Source of the DNA: Deltaproteobacteria bacterium UBA2385
GTDB lineage: Bacteria; Myxococcota_A; UBA796; UBA2385
Assembly: GCA_002343455.1 (NCBI GenBank)
Contig: DDSR01000412.1
Location: 1 to 8,657 of the forward strand
DNA length: 8,657 bases
Reading direction: 5' to 3'
This document shows, piece by piece, positions 1 through 5,078 of the stretch. The notes below the pieces were generated by a model. The model saw only the letters and a list, made by a program, of their open reading frames with translations. It did not search any database and was not told the DNA's origin. The translations under genes were made by a program, and so were the position numbers. Numbering within the stretch: position 1 is the first letter of the stretch; every line of letters begins with the position of its first letter.

Positions 1-905
1 ATCCAGCTGCGGCTGTCGGCCTGGGCCCGGGGGGTCCAGAACGCGCTGCGATCCAGCTCGGCGTAGAGCAGCTCGGCCTTGGCGCGGTTGCGCACCTCCA
101 TCGCGGACAGTCCGCCCAGCCCCTCGATCCAGGCCAGCACCCGCTCCAGGGCGTAGATGCCGAAGGTGTTGGGGGTGTTGTACATGCTGCCGTCGTCGAC
201 GTACAGACCGTAGTCGAGGATGGCGGGCAGGCCCTGGGGGAGGGCCGCGGCGGTGCGGCGGGACTGTTCGACGGCCCAGGGGGAGAGGATGACGGCGGTG
301 ACGCCGCTGGGCCCCAGGTTCTTTTGGGCGCCGGCGTAGATCAGGTCGTGGGCGGCGACATCGAAGGGGCGGCAGCCGATGTCGCTGGACATGTCGACCA
401 CCAGCGGCACCGGGCTGCGCGGCGTGCGATGGAACTGCGTGCCGTAGATGGTGTTGTTGGTGGTGTAGTGCAGGTAGGTGGCCTCGGTGCGGACCTGCAG
501 CTCGGCGTCGGTGGGGATCCGGCGGAAGTCGACCGTCTTGCCGTCGAAGGCCCAGACCGCGTCGCCCACCCGGCGGGCGTCCTTGAAGGCCTTGCTGGAC
601 CAGGTGCCCGTGCCGACGTAGTCCGCGGCCCCGCCCGCGCCGATCAGGTTGAGCGGCACCTGGTGGAACTGCTGGGTGGCCCCGCCTTGCAGGAAGAGCA
701 CGGCGTAGTCGCTGGGGATGGCGAAGAGGCTGCGCATCCGGGACATCGCGCTGTCGATGACGGACTGGAAGACCTTGCCGCGGTGCGAGATCTCCATGAT
801 GCCTGCGCCGCCGCCGCGGAAGTCGACCAGGGCGTCGCGCAGCTCTTCGAGCACGGGGAGGGGGAGGGAGGCCGGGCCGGCCGAGAAGTTGTGGATGCGG
901 GCCAT
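1..905 (-). CDS. serC: Phosphoserine aminotransferase SerC (partial, C-terminus outside window)
   Basis: Second step of phosphorylated serine synthesis: transamination of 3-phosphohydroxypyruvate with glutamate to give O-phosphoserine, in the cytoplasm and PLP-dependent. I translated 301 codons from the ATG at 905-903. The family is usually about 360 residues, so roughly 60 C-terminal residues lie beyond position 1. Visible family marks are the N-terminal NFSAGPASLP, the MEISHRGK segment (His41-Arg42, substrate binding in E. coli SerC), FLQGGATQQF (about 71-80, PLP phosphate loop), a DMSSDI segment (171-176, PLP-ring Asp region) and AGAQKNLGPSG with the Schiff-base lysine at Lys195 (codon 323-321). 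The start is fixed by the Shine-Dalgarno AGGAG, which overlaps the serA stop. The gene is cotranscribed with serA, 9 nt downstream of it. The identification is firm; only the C-terminus is unseen. Confidence 0.96.
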   Translation of the reverse strand, partial: MARIHNFSAGPASLPLPVLEELRDALVDFRGGGAGIMEISHRGKVFQSVIDSAMSRMRSLFAIPSDYAVLFLQGGATQQFHQVPLNLIGAGGAADYVGTGTWSSKAFKDARRVGDAVWAFDGKTVDFRRIPTDAELQVRTEATYLHYTTNNTIYGTQFHRTPRSPVPLVVDMSSDIGCRPFDVAAHDLIYAGAQKNLGPSGVTAVILSPWAVEQSRRTAAALPQGLPAILDYGLYVDDGSMYNTPNTFGIYALERVLAWIEGLGGLSAMEVRNRAKAELLYAELDRSAFWTPRAQADSRSW

Positions 906-911
906 GGGGGG

Positions 912-916
912 CTCCT
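912..916 (-). promoter_or_regulatory. serC ribosome binding site overlapping the serA stop codon
   Basis: On the minus strand the serA stop TAG (917-915) supplies the first bases of the AGGAG that precedes the serC ATG by 6 nt. Ribosomes ending serA therefore arrive at the serC start, which suggests translational coupling. The sequence is seen directly; the coupling is inferred. Confidence 0.75.
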
Positions 917-2120
917 AGGCGTGGACGATGGGGAGAAGCGAGCTTGCCAGCACGGCGGGGTGGGCGTCCAGCGCGGCCATCACCTCGGCCGAGGGGGCCT
1001 GGTCGACCTGGATCCGGGCGCAGGCGGCCGCCCCGGTGAAGATGATGTTCTCCATCTGCTGGACGTTGATGCCGGCGCGGCTGAGCACGTCGAGCAGAGC
1101 GGCCAGCACCCCGACCCGGTCCTGGTGGCGCACGACCAGCAGGTGGGTGGCGGGCGTCTTCACGGCGATGTTGACGCAGTTGGGGACCTCGCCGCTCTCC
1201 CGGTAGACGGTGACGATGCGGACGACCTCGTCGCCGACGGCCTCGCTGGCCTGGTCGGTGCTGGCCCCGATGTGGTGGGTGCCGTAGACGGCGGGGTTCT
1301 GGCCGATCGGGTCGGCGAAGGCGCCGTCGGCCGCGGGCTCCTCGGCGAAGACATCCAAGCCGGCGCGCAGGCCGCGGCTCTCGATCGCGCGGAGCAGGGC
1401 GGCCTGGTCGAGCACCTCGCCCCGGCTGGTGTTGACGACCAGCGCGCCGGGCCGCAGCGCCTCCAGCAGGTCCAGCCCGACGAGGTTGCGCGTCTCGGGC
1501 CCGAGCGCGAGGTGGATGGAGAGGGCGTCGGCCCCGCGGCAGGCCTCCAGCGGCGTGGCGCAGAAGAGCACGCCCAGCTCCGCCGCCGCCTGGGGAGTCA
1601 GGGAGCGGCTCCAGGCCTTGATCTTCATCCCGAAGGCCTGGGCGCGGAGGATGACCTCCTGCCCGATCTGCCCGACGCCCAGCAGGGCCAGGGTCCGCCC
1701 GGCCAGGCCGCGGGCCTTTCCGAACTCCTTCTTCTGCCAGCTCCCCTGCCGCAGCGACAGCACGTTGTCGGCGATGCGCCGGTCCAGGTTGACCAGGTGC
1801 CCGATCGCCAGCTCGGCCACGGCGACGGCGTTCTTGCCGGGGCAGTTGCTGACGTAGACGCCCCGGGCGCTGGCCGCGGCGAGGTCGATGGTGTTGACCC
1901 CCGCCCCGGCCCGGATGACCAGGGAGAGGGAGCGGCCGGCGGCGAGGTGGGCGGCGCTGACCTTGGTGCTGCGCACCACCAGCACATCGGGGTCCAGCCG
2001 GGCGATGGCCTGGGCGAGGGCCTCGTCGCGCAGCGAGGCGTCGGCGGTGACGGCGCAGCCGCGGTCTTCGAGGGTGTCGACCACGGCTTGGGAGAGGTTG
2101 TCGGCGATGAGGACGCGCAT
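915..2120 (-). CDS. serA: D-3-phosphoglycerate dehydrogenase SerA with C-terminal ACT domain
   Basis: First committed step of serine synthesis: NAD-dependent oxidation of 3-phosphoglycerate to 3-phosphohydroxypyruvate, cytoplasmic. The protein is 401 residues, close to E. coli SerA (about 410). In order it shows an N-terminal substrate-domain half, VIRAGAGVNTID (68-79, substrate binding), the Rossmann loop GVGQIG (148-153), NTSRGE with catalytic Arg233, DVFAEEP with Glu261, and THHIGAST with catalytic His283. A short C-terminal ACT domain starts near residue 325 (HLLVVRHQDRVGVLAALLDVL) and is the family's usual site for serine feedback inhibition. The ATG at 2120-2118 follows a GGAG at 2129-2126 with a 5-nt gap. 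serC lies directly downstream. The closest alternative is another 2-hydroxyacid dehydrogenase, but the ACT domain and the serC neighbour make SerA by far the best call. Confidence 0.95.
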   Translation of the reverse strand: MRVLIADNLSQAVVDTLEDRGCAVTADASLRDEALAQAIARLDPDVLVVRSTKVSAAHLAAGRSLSLVIRAGAGVNTIDLAAASARGVYVSNCPGKNAVAVAELAIGHLVNLDRRIADNVLSLRQGSWQKKEFGKARGLAGRTLALLGVGQIGQEVILRAQAFGMKIKAWSRSLTPQAAAELGVLFCATPLEACRGADALSIHLALGPETRNLVGLDLLEALRPGALVVNTSRGEVLDQAALLRAIESRGLRAGLDVFAEEPAADGAFADPIGQNPAVYGTHHIGASTDQASEAVGDEVVRIVTVYRESGEVPNCVNIAVKTPATHLLVVRHQDRVGVLAALLDVLSRAGINVQQMENIIFTGAAACARIQVDQAPSAEVMAALDAHPAVLASSLLPIVHA

Positions 2121-2138
2121 TCGGGCTCCGAGGCCCGA
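2121..2138 (-). promoter_or_regulatory. Small hairpin abutting the serA start codon
   Basis: TCGGGC (2121-2126) and GCCCGA (2133-2138) form a perfect 6-bp inverted repeat around a 6-base loop, directly upstream of the serA ATG on the minus strand. The serA Shine-Dalgarno GGAG (2126-2129) falls across the loop and stem edge. Folding could modulate serA translation, but short GC palindromes are common in such genomes. Confidence 0.3.
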
Positions 2139-2143
2139 GATCG

Positions 2144-2160
2144 TGACGCTTGCTGACGCT
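2144..2160. repeat. Direct repeat TGACGCT x2, 10-bp period
   Basis: TGACGCT occurs at 2144-2150 and again at 2154-2160, so identical heptamers sit one helical turn apart in the divergent serA/EAL intergenic region. This spacing suits a dimeric regulator binding one face of DNA, but no regulator is identified. Confidence 0.5.
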
Positions 2161-2173
2161 CGACTCGGGCCGG

Positions 2174-2194
2174 GATGGGCGATGGGGGATGGCG
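2174..2194. repeat. Three tandem heptamers GATGGSG
   Basis: GATGGGC, GATGGGG and GATGGCG follow one another at 2174-2180, 2181-2187 and 2188-2194. They lie just upstream of the EAL gene's ribosome binding site (GGAG at 2220-2223). They could be a regulator site or simple-sequence drift; the sequence alone does not decide. Confidence 0.5.
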
Positions 2195-2228
2195 AACCCC
2201 ACTAACGCCCGAGAGGCGCGGAGACGCC

Positions 2229-3350
2229 ATGGCCCGCCTGGTCCTGGTCCACGACGACGAAACGGCCCGCCAGCCGACCCTCGACCTGCTGGAGCGCCAG
2301 GGGCACCAGGTCCTGGGCGTGCCCAGCGCCGAGCTCGGCCAGGCCCTGGCGGCTCGTCGCTACGACATCGTCGTGGTCGGGCTGGGCGGCCTGCTCGGCT
2401 CGGGGGTCGAGCTGCTCAGCCTCGCCCGGCGCTACCAGCCCGACTGCGCCACCATGCTGCTCGGCGCCCCCGCCGACCTCGGCACGGTCATCGACGCGGT
2501 CAACCGGGCTCAGGTCTCGCGCATCGTCCGCGAGGGCGCCGGCGAGGACGGCCTCGTCCGGGCCGTGCGCGAGGTGATGGGCGAGCGCGAGGACCTGGTG
2601 GGGATGCTCGGCCGCCGCCGCCTGGAGCTGGAGCGGCGAGAGGCCCAGGCCCTGCGGCACGCGCTCAGCCCGGAGCTGCTGCACATCGCCGTGCAGCCGA
2701 TCGTCGACGCCGCAAGCCACGAGCTCTTCGCCGTCGAGGTGCTCGCCCGCAGCCAGCACCCCTCCTTCCGCTCGACCCCGCAGCTCGTCGCTGCCGCCGA
2801 GCGCCACCAGCTCCTCGACACCCTCACCCACGGCGTCGTGCAGCGCCTCGCCGGTCAGATCGGCCTGCTCCCATCGCAGGCGCGCATCTTCCTCAACCTC
2901 CACCCCGCCGAGCTGGAGAACGCCAGCCGCCTGCTGGGCACCCTCGCCCCCCTCTTCCCCCACGCCCACCGCGTCGTCATCGAGATCACCGAGCGCGGCG
3001 CGGCGCCCAAGGTCGACGCCTGGGTCCGCGCCGTCGAGGAGCTGTACAGCCACGGCTTCGCCATCGCGCTCGACGACCTGGGCGCCGGCAGCGCCTCGCT
3101 GCGCATGCTGGCCGAGCTGCAGCCCCACTTCCTGAAGATCGACCTCAGCATCGTGCGCGACGTCGACGTCGAGGCCAGCAAGCAGCGGCTGGTCAGCCTG
3201 CTCTGCCAGTTCGCCGTCTCGGCGGATGCCAAGGTCATCGCCGAGGGTGTCGAGACCCGCCCCGAGGCCGAGGAGCTGGCCCGCTGCGGGGCGCATTACC
3301 TGCAGGGCTACCTGTTCGGGAGGCCGGCGGAGCCTGCGCTGGCGGGCTGA
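2229..3350 (+). CDS. c-di-GMP phosphodiesterase: degenerate receiver domain plus EAL domain
   Basis: Predicted to hydrolyse cyclic di-GMP to pGpG in the cytoplasm. The product is 373 residues. The ATG at 2229 is preferred over one 54 bases upstream because GGAG (2220-2223) sits 5 nt before it and the protein then opens with the receiver-like MARLVLVHDDE. Residues 1-118 look like a response-regulator receiver: the acid-pocket pair Asp9-Asp10 is kept, but the position expected for the phospho-acceptor Asp is Gly51 and the usual Lys is not evident. A charged linker helix (about 112-150) follows. The EAL domain (about 150-373) keeps every catalytic position I can align to RocR: Glu170 (EVL), Asn223, Glu252, Glu255, Asp282-Asp283, Lys303, Glu339 and Gln359. 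The architecture matches RocR. It stands alone, divergent from serA; no cognate kinase is visible. Activity is likely, but the input signal is unknown. Confidence 0.9.
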   Translation: MARLVLVHDDETARQPTLDLLERQGHQVLGVPSAELGQALAARRYDIVVVGLGGLLGSGVELLSLARRYQPDCATMLLGAPADLGTVIDAVNRAQVSRIVREGAGEDGLVRAVREVMGEREDLVGMLGRRRLELERREAQALRHALSPELLHIAVQPIVDAASHELFAVEVLARSQHPSFRSTPQLVAAAERHQLLDTLTHGVVQRLAGQIGLLPSQARIFLNLHPAELENASRLLGTLAPLFPHAHRVVIEITERGAAPKVDAWVRAVEELYSHGFAIALDDLGAGSASLRMLAELQPHFLKIDLSIVRDVDVEASKQRLVSLLCQFAVSADAKVIAEGVETRPEAEELARCGAHYLQGYLFGRPAEPALAG

Positions 3351-3353
3351 GTT

Positions 3354-3384
3354 GTGGGCTACACTGGGCGGGGAGGTGCCCGAT
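3354..3384 (+). repeat. 31-bp Uma2 leader repeat, copy 1
   Basis: Thirty-one bases beginning GTGGGCTACACT and ending GTGCCCGAT are identical to 8359-8389. The block contains GGGGAGGT, the Shine-Dalgarno of the intact copy, and a TACACT that could serve as a -10 box, though no matching -35 box is evident. It begins 3 bases after the EAL gene's stop codon. Confidence 0.85.
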
Positions 3385-3949
3385 CCGCCGCGTATTGTAC
3401 GAGGAGCACCTCGCCCTGTAGCGAGAGACCGGCCTGAAGCACGAGCTCTGCGACGGCGAGGTCCTGGCAATGGCGGGGGGCTCGGCCGACCACGCGTTGA
3501 TCGCTGGCAGGCTCAACGCGGCGCTGACCGTGGCCCTCCGCGGCGGCCCCTGCCGCCCCTTCGGCTCGGACTGGAAGCTCTGGCTCGAGGACTCCCAGCG
3601 GGCGGCCTACCCCGACCTCTCCGTCGTCTGCGGGCCGATCGAGCGCCCGCCCCACGACCCCGACGCAGCCACCAACCCCGTCCTCGTCGCCGAGGTCCTC
3701 TCACCCAGCACCGAGGCCCACGATCGCGGCCCCAAGGCAGGCGACTACCGCCGCCACGGCAGCATCCAGACCCTGCTGCTGCTGGACTCGCAGCGGGTCC
3801 ACGTCGAGGTCCAGACCCGCAACCCCGATGGGAGCTGGACCCTGCGCGACCACGGCCCCGGCGGGCGGATCGAGCTGTCCGCGCTGGGCATCGTGGTCGA
3901 GGTGGACGCGCTGTACGAGGATGTGGAGTTCCTGCGGCCGGCGGGCTGA
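3383..3949 (+). pseudogene. Uma2-family (DUF820) PD-(D/E)XK nuclease-like gene, disrupted copy
   Basis: Uma2/DUF820 proteins have a PD-(D/E)XK nuclease-like fold; their cellular role is poorly known. Compared with the copy at 8388, 15 bases are missing directly after 'GAT' of the leader, which removes the start codon's last base, and the codon GAG is now TAG at 3419-3421. Past that stop the frame stays open to TGA at 3947-3949. An internal ATG at 3470 would give 159 residues, retaining GSDWK, the metal-binding YPDL (Asp49), VAEVLSPS (Glu75) and the DRGPKAGDYRRHGS block. The lost N-terminal 34 residues include the conserved HEYCDGEV segment. It is a decayed paralog; production of a shortened protein from 3470 cannot be excluded, though no good ribosome binding site is seen there. 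Confidence 0.82.
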
Positions 3950-3971
3950 GGGGAGGAGCGCAAACGACTCA

Positions 3972-4039
3972 GCGAAGGGTGAACTCGGGCGATTAGCGGT
4001 CGTCTCCCGAGTGGGTCCGTCAGCTCTGTGTTCACTCGC
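3972..4039. terminator. Inverted repeats between convergent genes (possible bidirectional terminator)
   Basis: ACTCGGG (3983-3989) and CCCGAGT (4006-4012) form a perfect 7-bp stem with a 16-base loop. An outer pairing of GCGA/GTGAAC (3972-3975, 3979-3984) with GTTCAC/TCGC (4030-4039) partly overlaps it and includes the stop codon of the lipoprotein gene. The position between two convergent genes suits termination, but there is no clear T tract on either side. Confidence 0.3.
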
Positions 4040-5078
4040 AAGGTCCGAGGATCGGGGAGCAGGGCACCTCGTCAACCGGGTTCAGCAGCGCCTCCCAGAG
4101 GCTGCCTTGGGGGACCTCGGCGCCGAAGCAGTGGACCTCGCCGTCTTCGTTGAGGGCGCAGGCGAAGTCGGCGCTGGTCTGGACCTGGACCCAACCGGAG
4201 GAGGTGGGGACGGCATCGGGAATCCAGCGCAGCACATCACCCCAGCCTGCCAGGTCTGAATCATATGGCTCACCATCAAAGTGGTCCCACTTCCAACATT
4301 CAATCGTACTGTCCACCGTTACTCCGCAACTGGCGTATGTAGTGGAATCCACCTGGATGAAGCTCCGTTCCGACGGGGTTGGCACCACAGACCCCCAGCA
4401 GGTGACCTCACCCAAGCTGTTCCAGGCACACGCATGCGTGGACCCGCCGGAGACATGCTGCCAATCACTGCCATCGGGAAGGTACTCAAGAAGGTTCGTC
4501 TCCTGGTAGTAGTCGTAGCCCGAAGTGTAAGCACAGTTCTCCTCCTCGTGCCGTGCGTGGAGGACACCGAACTCGTCGATGAGGATGATGCAGGCGCGAG
4601 TGATTGCAATCTCCTTCGCCCGATAGTCGTGTGTGCCTGGCACACCGAAGGCGGCGGGCCAACAATGGGCATCTCCCGCCGGACTGATACCACAGCCCAT
4701 CTCCCAGTTTAGTGTCCATTGTGTGAAGGGGAGCGCTGCTGGGTCTGGCTGACACTCATCTCGTGAAAACGTTGGCGCTTCATAGCCCTCGAACATCCAG
4801 CACTCAACACCGCCATGAGCGTTCTCTGCACAGAGCATTTCACCGTAACAATCAACAGCCACAGCGTCCAGATCAACAACAAAAGGCTCAATCACTCCAC
4901 TCGACACACAGGCGACTCTTCCACCTTCAAGAACCGCACAGAAGCGGCCTCCCGTCACGCAGAGGTCCAACACTCGCGGGGCCTCGCCCGGCTTCGTCTC
5001 AGGGGCACAGGCAAGGAGGCCGATGGTGGCGATGCCAATGACCTGGAGCAACAGCATGGTGCGATCGGTTCGGTTCAT
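4032..5078 (-). CDS. Lipoprotein with seven RCC1-like beta-propeller repeats
   Basis: The product is 348 residues. The start ATG (5078-5076) overlaps the previous gene's TGA in an ATGA and has GAGGGGG 7 nt upstream. The N-terminus is a lipoprotein signal: charged MNRTDR, a hydrophobic stretch, then lipobox LLAC with Cys24. Ala at +2 suggests no inner-membrane retention signal, hence the outer membrane. The rest holds repeats of the form C-x9-C, typically 'CAxxxxGxVxCWG', at Cys47/57, 83/93, 129/139, 217/227, 251/261 and 307/317. A seventh unit at Cys163 has Ala175 instead of the second Cys. Seven units fit a seven-bladed RCC1-like propeller, probably for binding a partner, with each Cys pair able to form a disulfide outside the cytoplasm. 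Base composition is lower in G+C than in neighbouring genes (28 of 60 bases at 4261-4320). The binding partner is unknown. Confidence 0.85.
   Translation of the reverse strand: MNRTDRTMLLLQVIGIATIGLLACAPETKPGEAPRVLDLCVTGGRFCAVLEGGRVACVSSGVIEPFVVDLDAVAVDCYGEMLCAENAHGGVECWMFEGYEAPTFSRDECQPDPAALPFTQWTLNWEMGCGISPAGDAHCWPAAFGVPGTHDYRAKEIAITRACIILIDEFGVLHARHEEENCAYTSGYDYYQETNLLEYLPDGSDWQHVSGGSTHACAWNSLGEVTCWGSVVPTPSERSFIQVDSTTYASCGVTVDSTIECWKWDHFDGEPYDSDLAGWGDVLRWIPDAVPTSSGWVQVQTSADFACALNEDGEVHCFGAEVPQGSLWEALLNPVDEVPCSPILGPCE

Noticed and set aside
324..2156. 610-codon plus-strand open frame opposite serC and serA
   Set aside because: It is antisense to two well-identified genes, and its translation is a Gly/Val/Asp-rich pattern typical of a high-GC shadow frame.
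2202..3470. 422-codon minus-strand open frame opposite the EAL gene
   Set aside because: The opposite strand carries a complete EAL active site; this frame is compositionally biased, resembles no known family and ends inside the shared Uma2 leader.
3226..3996. 256-codon plus-strand frame overlapping the EAL end and the Uma2 copy
   Set aside because: The Arg/Pro-rich translation is a shadow of two recognised genes in another frame.
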